This document shows, one piece after another, positions 1 to 10,603 of a stretch of DNA of 64,000 bases. Positions within the stretch are counted from its first letter, which is position 1, and every line of letters begins with the position of its first letter. Where the stretch lies: assembly GCA_025174535.1 (NCBI GenBank), contig JALBUN010000037.1:17005-81004 (forward strand), written 5' to 3'. The position numbers and the translations under genes were made by a program. The notes below the pieces were generated by a model that was not told where the DNA came from, searched no databases, and saw nothing but the letters and a program-made list of their open reading frames with translations. This DNA is from Cantharellus purpuraceus (Eukaryota > Basidiomycota > Agaricomycetes > Cantharellales > Hydnaceae).

Positions 1-1858
1 TGTAGTGATAATGTGTGTCGATATGCTTGGTTCGATTGTTGTTGACGTCGTTGTTGGCAAACATGATGAAGGATTGATTGTCAGTAAAGACAGGGATTGG
101 AGTGAAGATGTGTGAAAAGTCCTGTCCCAATCTTATCAACCTCCGCTGATGCAAATGATCCCGCAATGAGCTTGGATTCCATCGATGATCATGAGATGCA
201 AGTCCGCCTCTTTGAAGCCCAGGAAAGGGGTGCACTATTGTATGTGAAAATCCAGCCAGTTGTTGATTTATGATTGTTAACATCGCCTGTGAAATCTGCA
301 TCTGTGAAACCTGCAAGGTTATGTGCATATCCTTGAACTCCCTTTCCATCTTTCTGAAAGAGAATGCCATAGTTCGCCGTGTGTTGTAGATATCAAACTA
401 TTCTCTTCACGGCTTCCCAGTAATCGGCTGTGGGTTGTGACATAAACTGGGCACACTTGTTTGTGGTGTACGCAACATCAGGTCGAGTGGAAACTGCACA
501 GAGTTAATGCAGCCGATGAGAGAGGCATATGGGGCATTAATGGTGTCGTCAGAATTTGTTGAGGTGCGCAAGTCAAGTGACGGGTCCATGGGGCTGTTGA
601 TTGACTTTCCAGGTGTTATCTCAAAGTGTTTGGCGATTGTATTGATAAATGCAGGTTGAGATATATGTATCGTCCCATCGGTTTGATTTCTGTGGATTTT
701 AATGCCTAATAAACGCGTTGGCTCACCCAGGTCTTGGATATCAAATGCGTCGCTAATATCCTTAACAAGTCCCTCCATTGCCTCCTTTGTATTCATTGCC
801 AGCAGCCCATCGTCTACATACCAACTGGCTATTTCAATGGATCCCAGTTCCTTGTTTCGAAAGTAGATGGTTCCATTGGCCTCTCCAGGTTTGAAACCAA
901 GTTTCATCAACTTCTCTTTTAGCGTCTGGTACCAGACTTGTCTGGATTGCTTGAGGCCGTAGATGCCCTTATTCAGCTTGCAAACGAGATGTTCCTTCCC
1001 TTTTACAACAAATCCTTTGGGCTGTTTCATGTAAACAGTCTCCTCAAGTGCACCATTCAGGTATGCCCCCTTAATGTTGATTTGATGCAGTTTGAGGTCG
1101 TACTGGGTGGCAAGTGCAAAGATGAGTCGTATGGATGTAAATCTGATAGTAGGCGAGTATGTTTCATTGAAATCGATGCCTTCGACCTGAGAGAAACCCT
1201 GCATGACGAGTCTAGCTTTTCATTTGTCAAGGTTGCCCAGATTATCCTTTTTGACATGAAAAACCCATCTGCTACCGACTATGTTTGTGTGAGTTGGTTT
1301 CTCAACGAGTGTCCATGTTTTGTAACTCATCAGGTTTCCATATTCTGTTTCACAGGCTCTTCTCCATTCAGGAGCATTGATGGATTTCATTGTGTCCCCA
1401 TAGTTGGCTGGCTCATCCTCAGCGAGTGTAACAAAGGCTTGTTCAGTTTTTTCCAGATTGATTATTCCATTCGAGAAAGCTGATATATTTGAGTATAGTG
1501 CCTTGATTTGTTTTCCCTGTCCATAGGTAACATTGGACGGGTTGAGCCAGGCACCCCGCTTGAAGTCCTTGGGCATGTATGTTTCTTCTTCCTCTGGTTC
1601 TCCTTCTTCTTCGGCAGTTCCTTCTTCCCTCACTCCTCCACCGGCTGTTCCTTCTTCCCTTGCTCGTCCACCAGCTGTTCCTTCTTCCCTCGCTCCTCCA
1701 TTCCAATCCACTCCTTCAATCCCAGCCTCTTCCTCAGCTCCCCTCTCCAGGTGTGAAGGGAAGCTCATGGTCCTTGGTCCATTGGGTGACGGGCGTTGGT
1801 GCTTCAATAGGAGTGATTTGGATCGGTATGTCCTCTTTCCAGAGGTCTGGGAGGTCAT
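1..1858 (-). pseudogene. Ty1/copia reverse transcriptase and RNase H (3' part of pol), decayed
   Basis: Reads leftward from about 1858. The RT block shows the copia signatures GIYGLKQS and a YVDD catalytic box near nt 809-820; upstream sequence on the same strand (1220-1858) gives the RT start with 'WRRACETEYGNLMSYKTW' and 'GSRWVFHVK'. Below nt 407 the frame is broken but RNase H-like sequence continues to the window edge (TDADFTGDVNNHKST, then SWASK and SSMESKLIAGS in minus-strand translation), so the element runs out of the window. The 407-1204 and 1220-1858 blocks are separated by stops or frameshifts, so this is a dead copy. RT would copy the element RNA inside a virus-like particle; RNase H would degrade the template. 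Domain order PR-IN-RT-RH with the neighbouring entries identifies copia rather than gypsy. Confident about family, less about exact ends. Confidence 0.9.
1621..1700 (-). repeat. 30-bp tandem repeat inside copia pol
   Basis: Nearly three units of 30 bp (1621-1650, 1651-1680, 1681-1700) beginning CTTCTTCCCT. On the coding (minus) strand they encode repeats of the type AREEGTAGG in the low-complexity linker between integrase and RT, where such expansions are tolerated. Confidence 0.85.
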
Positions 1859-3434
1859 CCATGTCGGTCGCGTGTATAGTTACACGTTTGATGTGATCCG
1901 CTTCATCAAATATGACATTGCAAGCCTTCATGATGGTATGGGTGTGCAGGATCCATATCTTGTATGACTTTGAGTTATCAAAGTAGCTGACAAATATTCC
2001 TTCCACTGATCTGAAGTCGCCCTTTCTTCTGATAGGTTTTGGTACAAGGGCACAGCACTTTGCGCCATATGTCCTTAGCCAATCTATTCTGGGCCTGTTT
2101 CCCCAGAAGGCTTCATGTGGGGACATATTGATACAACTGTGAAGTAGACGGTTTTTGATGAAGTTCACCGTATGGGTCGCTGACACCCAAAATTTGTTGG
2201 ACAGACCAGAGTCATGCAAAAGGGTGAGCAAGCCTTCTTGAAGTATTTGATTGTATCTTTCAGCAATCCCATTGTGCTCTGGAGTATATGGTGAAGTAGT
2301 TTCATGTGTTATTCCTAGCTCACCGCATAACTCCTGGAATTTGTGTCCAGTATATTCTTCACCATTGTCGGTCCTTATTCTCTTGACATGTGCACCTTTT
2401 TGCCTTGTGATCCATGCTAGATAGCACTTGAACGAATCAGTGACTGTCCTACACTCCTTGTTCTTCAAAAATTCAATGCTGACATATCTGCTCTTGAGAT
2501 CGATCCAAGTTACAAAGTATCTGTATCCTCCAATGGATGGTTCGAAGGGACCACAGAGATCCGATGCAAGTATATTGCTTATGTCCTTGGGGATTTCTTC
2601 TACTTTCTGGAATGGTGCGTGCACTTGTTTTCCATATGGGCAGTTCGTACATTGACTGATTTGATTGAGGTTGATCTTTGTGGGTAGGCCGATGACAATA
2701 TTGCCCTTCAACATTTTGTCAATTGTAGAATAACTTGCATGTGCAAGTCAATGGTGCCAAAGGGTTGCCTCTGGTGGTTCCATAGAGGAATGAACTTGTT
2801 CGTGAGTGGTTTCCATTGTAGTGTGGAATGCAAATAGATTGTTGACTTTTGAACCCTGTGCGATTATGGTGTTATCTATGGACAGATAGGAGCAGTCTTT
2901 GGTGAAAGATATGTCCACATTTGCATTTGTGATATGTCTGACTGATAATAAGTTCATGTTGAGTTTTGGAACATATACGATGTCATGCAGGGTCACTGGT
3001 ATGTCGTCCACTGTGTCTGAATGAATAGTGATATCAATGATTCCTCATTTGTTGGCAGTGAAAGATTCTCCACTTGCAGTCTTGATCGTGAGGGTAGGGA
3101 CCGTATACATTGTCTTGAACATCCATTTGTTTCTGCATATATGGCTGGATGCGGCTGAGTCCATGAACCATAGGTGAGACACTTCTTTGATTGAAGAGAA
3201 TGCTAGAGTATTTGTTGATACAATTAGCTTTGGCTCTTTGTCAGGTTCAACCTCAGGTATTCGTGCCATCAGGGCAATATTCATCCTCTTCTGTTCAGCT
3301 AATCTTGCTGGAGTCGTTGTTTTGGGAATGTTTGAGGTGGTGGAGCAATTAGAGACTGAGGGAGCAGGTGGTGAGCTTCTGTTTGGAATAATATTCGATC
3401 CAAACTGATTATTCCATGGTGCTTGGCCCTCCAT
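1734..3434 (-). pseudogene. Ty1/copia protease and integrase, decayed
   Basis: From high to low coordinate: a retropepsin-like site WFMDSAASSHIC (nt about 3160-3195; active-site D present, the usual DSG/DSA triad), a GAG-pre-integrase stretch (DIVYVPKLNMNLLSVRHI, about 2920-2990), an HHCC-like remnant, then the integrase core 1734-2714 with LASDLCGPF, RTDNGEEYTG and HNGIAERYN, which hold the D, D and E of the catalytic triad. Stops interrupt the frame near 3044, 3012 and 2747. Integrase would insert the cDNA into chromosomal DNA. Upstream of RT and downstream of the zinc knuckle, as expected of copia. Confidence 0.9.
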
Positions 3435-3443
3435 TCCACCTCC

Positions 3444-4144
3444 TCATGTGTAACATTTGACTGAAGTGTGGCCTTGTTTCCTACAATTTGTGCAATAGTA
3501 ATTCATCCTTTGGTTAGGGGATTGGAATGGAGTGGGAGTGAATGTAGGTTGTTGATTGTTATTAGATGTTCTTGGGTTGCTGATGCTTTGGCCTTGAGGC
3601 ATGAACCTGGCAGTGAATGCAGTAGCAGCTTGGCTGGAAATCTCCAGTGCGCTAAGGTCTGCTTCATGTGCTTCCAATTTCTGCTCAATCTTGTTAACAT
3701 CCATGTGAATCATTCAAATAGTTTGAGCAATGGATCGCCATGATTCTGGGACATTTCATAGGATTGTGGCAGCGTGAGTCGAGTCAGGTATAAGCTCCCC
3801 CATTTTTCCAAGCTGACTTCTGTATTCTTTCATCGTTGTTAGGTATGAACTGACAGACTGGCCTTCCACCATGTGATAGTTTTCATATCTTGTCCTCATG
3901 ATGCTGATTTTGCTTGGATCCTTCGATTCGAATTTATTTGTTAGGATTGTCCAGGCTTCCAAAGCTCTATCAGTCTCATCGATCGCAGTTTGTTGCTCGG
4001 GTGAAATGCATAAGAGGATCTGGTTGTAGCTGGTGTTGTTTCTATCATGCCATTCATCAATCTTCTGTGCAAGGGGGACTTCTCCTGCGAGTTGAATTCC
4101 TCCAACCAATGTAGTAGTGGTATTTCATTCCATAGGGAGTTCAT
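3444..4144 (-). pseudogene. Ty1/copia gag with CCHC zinc knuckle, decayed
   Basis: The 3756-4144 part matches the copia gag (UBN2-like) pattern: W..L...FESKD....M....EN..M.EGQSVSSYLTTMKEYRSQL. After one stop near 3755, the 3444-3713 part carries the nucleic-acid-binding knuckle YYCTNCRKQGHTSVKC, an exact CX2CX4HX4C. Gag would form the particle shell. The start near 4144 is the first Met in the frame after the LTR-proximal leader; the real start may be altered by decay. Neighbours: 5' LTR fragment at 4330-4649 upstream on the same strand. Confidence 0.85.
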
Positions 4145-4329
4145 CTGTTCCTAGAATAGTCACATATAGACCTCTGTTGCATGCAGTTGCAAGTAGCTCT
4201 CACTTTCAAGAGACCCAGTTATCTCTACTCAACTTGGGCCTAATCTCTCTGAATTTGTGAATGTCATGTTTAGCTGGTTGGGCCATTGATATATATGTGC
4301 AATCAAAGAGTACTGAGACTCCTAATCTT

Positions 4330-4649
4330 TGTTGAAAATTTTACCTTACTGGGGGGGGGTGTGGAGAGTAGATTTCAAATAGTGACAGAGGGAGTGATGG
4401 GAACTGGGTATATGGTAGTTGAATTGAAGATATATCTTGGGAGTATCCTCATATGAAGTTTGATGAGATTTGTTGTAGTCCTCGTCTAGATATTGACAAT
4501 TTGAGCAGGGATCAGGAGCAGATGACTTGAATGAAAGTAAATGCTTAATATAAAATCAACCAGTGGAGCTTAGGCTTTGCAAACTGGGATTCAAATAGAT
4601 GTTGCAATACTTTAGAAGAGTATGCAAAGGCTTGAAGAAATTCAAGTTT
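4330..4649 (-). mobile_element. Truncated 5' LTR of the copia element
   Basis: Starts TGTTGAAAATTT at 4330 and is colinear with the first 320 bp of the complete 710-bp solo LTR at 61959-62668. It stops abruptly at 4649, where the MITE-like repeat begins; the rest of the LTR is missing. Compared with the other copy it has many CG to TG/CA changes and a run of nine or ten G. The 180-bp leader 4145-4329 lies between this LTR and gag; no convincing primer-binding site was recognised. Confidence 0.85.
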
Positions 4650-4962
4650 TATATAAGGTATTTAGATATACAAATACCAGGTGGGGATTAAAGATAGTTC
4701 AAATTATGTTACAAGTATTGTATAAGAAAGAATCAATGATATTTGGATGTTCCTTCAAGAGAGTTGCCACCACTAAATCAGGAAAAAAGAATTATTTTTG
4801 AGAATTATGCCAAAATATCAAAATATGTTTTAATCTAGTATATTGTGTAAAATTTGAGAATCATGTTGAAATATGAAAATAAGTTTGAATTGAAGTGTAT
4901 TGTATAAAATTTGAGGAAAATAGGTTGTACATACGTATTTGTTGTATTTCTGAATAAGCGTC
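4650..4962 (+). mobile_element. Right half of a MITE-like element
   Basis: About 313 bp, nearly identical and in direct orientation to 11545-11858, the right half of the complete element there. It ends with the terminal inverted-repeat sequence ...TTCTGAATAAGCGTC at 4962. Its left half is missing: the break at 4649/4650 joins it to the truncated copia LTR, so a deletion or recombination removed both partners' ends. Followed by TTAGG. Confidence 0.8.
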
Positions 4963-5490
4963 TTAGGAAAGTCTTGGAAACAAACACCTTTAATGCAGTG
5001 AAGCTATTTTTAAAACAAAGTAACTTAGTTAGGGCATAGTGGTAGATAATCTTGTTCTAACATAAGACCGTATGACTATCCCTCGTACTTTAGGGTGCAA
5101 TACCATCAGATTTTCCATCCAAAGTGGTGGAAAATAATGATCCTGCTCCATACTAGTATATAACTCTGTTAATTTCTGTTCCAGAAGTGTGCCATCAGTA
5201 CATCTGTATAAAGTCAGTGATTGGAACCTTGATATTTATAAAGGAACTTACCTCAGAAACAAATCATGGATGGATCCTATCCGAGATATATACCAATCAT
5301 TAACTCTTCTATCAAACTCTATCTTGCATTGAAGCATAAAAGAGAGCATCTTCATAATGCTTATAACATAAAAACATAATAATCATTTTATTAAGAAAGC
5401 AAGATGTATATATCTACTGCCTATACAAAATATCAAATGTTCAGAAAAAAATGATTTTTATATTTTTTCATTTCTGTTTTATAAGCAGAG
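4963..5490. other. AT-rich stretch without recognised gene
   Basis: 528 bp, strongly AT-rich. No open frame of note, no repeat shared with the rest of the window was recognised. It may be the 5' leader/promoter of the coiled-coil gene that follows; short T-rich tracts precede the ATG at 5491. Confidence 0.5.
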
Positions 5491-6491
5491 ATGGATTTGA
5501 AAATGCCACAAATCTTTGAAGATATAAAAGCAATCAAAGGCTGGATAAGTGACAATGATGCACTGATAAAAGCTATGGCAAGTCAAATGGAAGTAAAAGA
5601 TGAATTAATATCTGATCTTATAAATGTCAAGTCTTGGATGAGTGAAAAGGATAGGCAGATCACTATACTTGAACAACAGGTTAATTCCCAGAGTCAGGAA
5701 ATTCAGGTGCTTAAGAAACAGGTTGAGGAAAAAATACAATTATAACTACTTTGACAGACAGGAAAGAGAATTTAGATGAATGGATGAGTGAAATGAATGA
5801 TATTGTATCAGGATTTGGAACAGATATTCATAAACTTCAGAGACAGGTTAATAGGTGTGTTGCCACAATATCAGACCATGGAACAGATATTCATCAACAG
5901 GTCAATACACATAATGCAGAGAATCTTATATTGGACCATAGAACAGACATTAATAAACTTCAGAAACAGGTTAATAGATGTATTGCAACAATATCAGACA
6001 TTGTGGAATGGAAATCTGAAGTGCATGAGTGGATTGTAGAAACAGATGATACTGTAGTGGAACTTGGAACAGACATTAATAAACTTCAGAAACAGGGTGA
6101 TAAATATAAAGCAATAATATCTGAGATTGTTGACTGGAAATTTGATATGAATCACTGGGCTGGAAAACAAGAACAGGAGGTAACAAGGTTACAGGAAAAT
6201 GGTACCAGAAAGGTGACATTTAAGATAGTGAAAAGAGGTGTAGACTATATACTTATAGACTCAGATCAGTCTTGTAGACTAAATAGAATGGAATTATTCA
6301 TAAATGGTGAGCCTAGAAAACTATCTACAATATATACTAGGAAGAATGAAATGTCATCATATGGCGTAGATGGTAATAGGATTAATTTTCAAACATGGAA
6401 GCAAGGAATGACTCAAGGTTCAAGGCATCAAGAAAAAGGTCTAATGAACGATCTCAAACTCCTAGTTCAAGGCATCAAGAAAAAGGTCTAA
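5491..6491 (+). pseudogene. Coiled-coil repeat gene, frame broken at an A6 run
   Basis: Two open blocks, 5491-5745 (84 aa) and 5751-6491 (246 aa), are in different frames. The first ends ...QVEEKIQL; reading through the A6 run at about 5729-5734 in the other frame continues KNTIITTLTDRKENLDEW without a gap, so they were one gene. The protein is a long heptad-type coiled coil with recurring modules of the form GTDI.KLQ.QVNRC.ATISD (three to four copies) and W..E...W spacing, then a non-coiled segment (VTFKIVKRGVDYILIDS) and a Ser/Arg-rich tail that is readable to about 6560 in another frame. Function unknown; the architecture suggests a trimeric or dimeric rod. Whether the shift is decay, sequencing error at a homopolymer, or programmed frameshifting cannot be told from one copy. 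First gene of the AT-rich island. Confidence 0.6.
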
Positions 6492-6589
6492 GGAACGATC
6501 TGATTCAGACTCTGATCAATCTCAAATTCCTAGTTCAAGAAAAAGATGTAGATGGAGAACCCAGTAATGTAAGCCTCCGAAGACATAGG

Positions 6590-6840
6590 ATACAAGGCAT
6601 TCCATGCTTCTGACAAGGTCACCTTGGAGTGAATGGCTGTCCATGAGCACTCGGATCACATCATTAGACTGCTCAAGGACAACGATTCAATTATCTGGTA
6701 CACCATGCCGCTGCAAAGTCTCACCTACTGTCTGCTCAGTAAGTGCATCATTATCAACCCTCACAGCCAAAAGGCTGTCCTTTGATAATGTGATCAAACT
6801 GCTCCTGACAAGGTGACCTTCCATCCGATGTCATTATCAT
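6590..6840 (+). pseudogene. Degenerate HEAT-like fragment
   Basis: The plus strand reads KAFHAS... then, after a stop, HSDHIIRLLKDNDS, close to the repeat motif of the host HEAT gene on the other side of the window (AAFH, HIIELL, LLKDNDW). GC is higher than in the flanking island. Stops and shifts show it is not expressed as a protein. It may be captured host sequence or a remnant of the insertion site. Low certainty because the match is short. Confidence 0.35.
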
Positions 6841-7154
6841 GATATGATAATATCCAATCGGCTGGTACACCTATTTAGCTATGCAGCAAAGAATTTGGAA
6901 TGAAAGACTGGCAAGATAGGAAACAAGGAACTGGTAGAAGAATGATAGATGAAAGGACAGGAAATTCTGTATGGGACTTTGTTGTAGTATTCAGATCGAG
7001 TGCATGCATCTGGCTATTGACAACTTTAGAAAATATATATAATTCAATTTATAAATATTAGATAAAAATATGGATGTTTACTACAACATTCTGCTCTTCA
7101 GAACTATCTAGTAAAAAATGAAATAAATTTTATATATCCTTCTTTATTGACATC

Positions 7155-7925
7155 ATGGGTAAAGATAAGAAGTGCAATGATTGGAGTTCTTGTGATCTTT
7201 GGGATTATGGTATAATGGTTGACACACAATGGACTAAACAGTTTTTTGAGACAGATTTTAGAGATATTACTTTAGATATTGATGATGAGATCCTCAGTTT
7301 TGATTACAAAAAAGATGATGTGAAATGTTTAAAGGAGTCTTCAAGAAAATTTTTTACATACTTAGATAGATCTACTAGAGTCAGAGAAGGATCTACGTTG
7401 GTTAATGATTTTACCAGAGAAGTGCTCTTTCTCATGAAATATGACAAGGATGAAAGATTAATCATCACTCATAATAAAATCCCTATGAATGTGATGGGAA
7501 ATATAACAAGAAATGTTATAGAGATGTGTGTTATAAAAAATGATAATGAGATACTGTTTTTTACACATGAGAACACAAATCAGATAAATCCAGAACCGCA
7601 GATTATAGCAAGAGCTATAGCAGTTTTTCAATTGAATAACAAGATTAGGAAGAATAAGGGAAAAAGTGCTTTAGAGGAAATGACAATACCTTGCATTCAA
7701 ACATCGAGAAAAGTCCCCCAGTTTTACCTAGTAACTGTTACAAGAGAGCTTGATCATGCTATCACAGAAGGGTTGTTTTCAGAAGTGAAAACAAATGTAA
7801 GGTGTTGTTTCCCTGTAACAGTAACAGGTATGAAACATATTAATAGTAGAAAGAATGTTCTACAGTGTTTTGAAGCATTTAAGAAGTTTGTAGATATACT
7901 TGATAGGAAATTAGATGAGAAATAA
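7155..7925 (+). CDS. 256-aa protein of unknown function, possibly nuclease-fold
   Basis: Intact frame, MGKDKK start. Central and C-terminal motifs are DNEILFFTHEN, then PEPQIIARAIAVFQLNN, then MTIPCIQTSRKVPQFYLVTVTRELDHAI. I recall the same order (acidic strand, PEPQ.IA.AI..FQ.NN, MTIP.I.....P.FY.V.VT..L..A) in a widespread uncharacterised family of basidiomycete proteins, sometimes thought to have a PD-(D/E)XK-like core; here the position where a catalytic Lys would be expected reads ENTN, so activity is doubtful. No signal peptide or membrane segment. It sits 3' of the coiled-coil gene and 38 bp ahead of a 59-aa frame on the same strand. Function is inference; the frame itself is convincing. 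Confidence 0.6.
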   Translation: MGKDKKCNDWSSCDLWDYGIMVDTQWTKQFFETDFRDITLDIDDEILSFDYKKDDVKCLKESSRKFFTYLDRSTRVREGSTLVNDFTREVLFLMKYDKDERLIITHNKIPMNVMGNITRNVIEMCVIKNDNEILFFTHENTNQINPEPQIIARAIAVFQLNNKIRKNKGKSALEEMTIPCIQTSRKVPQFYLVTVTRELDHAITEGLFSEVKTNVRCCFPVTVTGMKHINSRKNVLQCFEAFKKFVDILDRKLDEK

Positions 7926-7963
7926 TGAGTTTTTAAAATTAATATATAATAACCAGAGACACC

Positions 7964-8143
7964 ATGTTGAATATACCCGAGATTGGTGATAAGGTATCAT
8001 TTATCAATGCAAGAACACAAATGACAGTGACAGGTATTGTTACATTAGTAACTGGCACTTTGTCAGATGACACTTTGCTAATAACTGTTACTTATGATGA
8101 CAATGAGATTCAGCTACCACTATGTGCACTACAACAAGTATAA
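7964..8143 (+). CDS. Small 59-aa protein, possible SH3-like barrel
   Basis: ATG at 7964, TAA at 8141-8143. Sequence begins MLNIPEIGDKVSFIN and continues with alternating beta-type segments (TVTGIVTLVTGTL, DDTLLITVTYDDNEIQL), ending LPLCALQQV. The pattern 'GDKVSF...G.V......D....V.YDD.E..LPL' is what small SH3/Tudor-like beta barrels look like. It lies 38 bp after the 256-aa gene on the same strand with a similarly AT-rich composition. No closer identity recognised. Short frames arise by chance, so moderate confidence. Confidence 0.45.
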   Translation: MLNIPEIGDKVSFINARTQMTVTGIVTLVTGTLSDDTLLITVTYDDNEIQLPLCALQQV

Positions 8144-8211
8144 GATAAATCAGATAAGTGAATATGCAATATTTTTATTCACTCAAATGAAGGCATGTGT
8201 GGTGATAGTGA

Positions 8212-8418
8212 AAAATTCAAATTACTTGGAAGTGCAATCATATAACTACTACATCTGTAGTTACAGATTGTAAGGATATTAAATGTCCTAAGAGCTCTGA
8301 ACATTCAAAAAATACTCATCATGATACTAATGGTACTTATTGTTGTGTGAACAAAAGTTCAAATCTTGAAATTATCCAAGTGAAAATAGATGAAAAATGT
8401 TGTGAGTGTAGAAACTAG
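8212..8418 (+). CDS. Cys/His-rich open frame lacking a start codon
   Basis: Open for 68 codons, from a stop at 8209 to TAG at 8416. Contains a C-rich pattern: DCKDIKCPK, NTHHDTNGTYCCVN and KCCECRN at the C terminus. No ATG exists in this frame, so it would need splicing from an upstream exon (for example from the 59-aa frame) or be a relic. A partly overlapping frame from an ATG near 8193 gives 28 residues. Metal binding is a guess from the Cys and His spacing. Confidence 0.25.
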   Translation, partial: KIQITWKCNHITTTSVVTDCKDIKCPKSSEHSKNTHHDTNGTYCCVNKSSNLEIIQVKIDEKCCECRN

Positions 8419-8436
8419 GACTTTTAAATCAACTCC

Positions 8437-9087
8437 TTATGAGGATTCTTTGAACATCTGATTTCTTATACTTTGGAATATAATGTCAATAGCATTAGAA
8501 CACTCTTCAAACTGAGCTTCTATGCTGTATCCAGAGGAAGGATATACAACAATTGAAACACCCTGATTGTTATTGGTGGTTTCATATAATTTTAACCTAC
8601 CATCCTTAGTTATGATCATACCATAGATTGTGATTTTACTTTTCTTGAAAACTCTCTGCTGTTGTTTCAATGCAACAACCATTGATGTAACCAAATTGTT
8701 ATACACATCACAGTTCTTACAAGTTTCCCCAGCAATAGAAATATCACACTTCTTGCCAGTTTCTCTAGCAATAGAAATATTACAACTAGGCAGATTATCC
8801 TGTTGCATGGTTTGCAGACTTGACATACAATGATTTTGTTGAATCCAGGTTGAATTACTTATTTCATTGCCCTTTTCAATCATCTTATTGTACAGTGCTT
8901 CTGGTGTTTTATCTCTTTCCTGAGAAACTGATCCAGCTGGAAAGAAGTCCTTTGGGGGATTTCTTAATCTGAATTTTATGTAGATGGTGTCAGAGTCTAT
9001 ATACAAAGGATTTTCATCATCCTCTGGTTCTTTTTTAACAAAGACAGTAGATATTTTATGAACAACTTGCTTAGAGACAGACAACAT
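8437..9087 (-). CDS. 216-aa protein of unknown function with Cys repeat
   Basis: Intact frame, start at 9087, 97 bp from the divergent transposase start at 9184, so the two may share a bidirectional promoter. N-terminal region is charged (KKEPEDDENP), the middle has a duplicated motif ISIARETGKKC / ISIAGETCKNC, and the C-terminal third looks like an alpha/beta fold (KITIYGMIITKDGRLKLYET, VSIVVYPSSGY, CSNAIDIIFQSI). No signal peptide or membrane helix. The only clear minus-strand gene of the island. No family recognised. Confidence 0.55.
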   Translation of the reverse strand: MLSVSKQVVHKISTVFVKKEPEDDENPLYIDSDTIYIKFRLRNPPKDFFPAGSVSQERDKTPEALYNKMIEKGNEISNSTWIQQNHCMSSLQTMQQDNLPSCNISIARETGKKCDISIAGETCKNCDVYNNLVTSMVVALKQQQRVFKKSKITIYGMIITKDGRLKLYETTNNNQGVSIVVYPSSGYSIEAQFEECSNAIDIIFQSIRNQMFKESS

Positions 9088-9183
9088 AGCTTCATAGAAT
9101 AAATATTATTTAATTTAAAATTCAATTATCAAAAAAATGAACATATTTTTGTTTTACTGTAATATAATAGTATCTTAGTCAAA

Positions 9184-10603
9184 ATGCCCTCAGACCAGCA
9201 AAAAAGCACAAAGGAGCAAAAAGAGAAAGAGCAAAAATAGAAAGAAGAAAAAGAGCTTCAGCAACTTAAAATGTGGAATGATCAAAGGGACAGAGCATAT
9301 AATAAGTTGATGGACAATCATTGGAATTTTCTATACACAAAGTGGCCTGTCTTAGAACACAAAAAATATCATAGAACAAAACTAAAAGATATGAATGACA
9401 TGGATGATGTAAAAAAAGTAGTATATAACAAGCTTGGACCAATACCAGTATTTTTCTTTCTTGTGGTATTGTTTTCAGTTGAAGAACATTCTACACCTTA
9501 TAGAGAGATAGAAAAAGGCTTGTTAGTACTATATCATCTACTCAAAGGTCCTACTTATGAAGAAATAGGAAATTTCATGCCATCAAGTAGCTTTTATGAT
9601 GTTCATAAGGAATTTTATGGTCGTCTGCATCATCTTAACTTTGATCTAGATAAACAAGTTACTGATTCACTGCGTACAATGTTCTCAAATATAATAATAA
9701 GGATATTATCAGCTCTTATAAAGAATCCTCCAAAAATGGAATCAGTGACATTACTTCTTGATGGTCATGATACAAGAGGAATTTTGATTGGATCGACATC
9801 TGAAGAGGGGTACTCACATAAATTTAAAAAGGCAGGATTTCGTACTCAAGTATGCATTGACATTAATCAAATGGTTCTATTCACCTCACCTTCATTGGCA
9901 TGTAAACTAAATCCTGATGCAAAAATGTTTGTAGAGATGGCTGTATGGAATAAAATAGATAAGAATGATCAGATAGGCTTTGATGGAGCTTATCCATCTG
10001 CTATTCCAGAAGTAGTAAAGGCAAGTATATTAAAGCCTAAGAACTTCTTTTATCCTTTTAGGAAGCCAAAAAATGTTGAACTTAAACCTGAAGAAAAGAT
10101 TTTTAATAAGAAGTTTGGTGCCTTTAGTTCAACAGTAGAAGCATTCTTTGGAGGGTTTGCAATATTGTTTGAAAAATTTGATAATAAGAGATCTATTAGA
10201 ACTACAAATCCTGCTGTCTTTAATCTGGAATTAAAGGTAGCATGTCTATTATGGAATATTAAGAAATTTGTAGAACTACGTAAGATCAAACCATCCCCTT
10301 ATCATGAAAAATGGTGTGAACAATATTTTGATTACCCTGAGGAAGAGGACCCAGATATTGAGCCACCCAGATCATTACTGGAAAGAGCAGAAGATGTTGA
10401 CAAGATGACTCTATCTCAACAACGACTATTAGAAAGATGTGAGTATGATGTGGAGATGCATTATGAGACTGAAAATGAAGTAGAACAAATAATAAGGCAA
10501 AGAAAAAGGAAATTACGTAGAATATTTAGTTAAATGGAAATGTTATGCAGAGAAAACTTGGGAAGCAACATCAAGCTTTAAATCTACAGAATGTATTAAA
10601 TAG
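9184..10603 (+). pseudogene. DDE transposase (PIF/Harbinger or IS4EU-like) with out-of-frame C-terminal chromodomain
   Basis: The main open frame is 9271-10533 (420 aa), but an in-frame ATG at 9184 opens a Lys/Glu/Gln-rich leader that is cut by TAG at 9238. In the 420-aa block a DDE_Tnp_4-like core has D164 (LLLDGHDTRG), D238 (IGFDGAYPS) and E290 (SSTVEAFFGG), with a helix-turn-helix-like stretch near residues 85-112. The block stops at RRIFS, but the +1 frame from about nt 10515 continues YVEYLVKWKCY and then EKTWEA to TAG at 10601; with the in-frame part ENEVEQIIRQRKRK this is a chromodomain (aromatic cage Y/W, YLVKWK, TWE). So a single base change split it. A chromodomain could target insertion to methylated-histone chromatin. 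Catalytic residues are all present; amber and frameshift suggest a recently dead or recoded copy. Confidence 0.75.

Noticed and set aside
938..1967. Plus-strand frames of 181 and 144 aa
   Set aside because: Antisense of copia RT.
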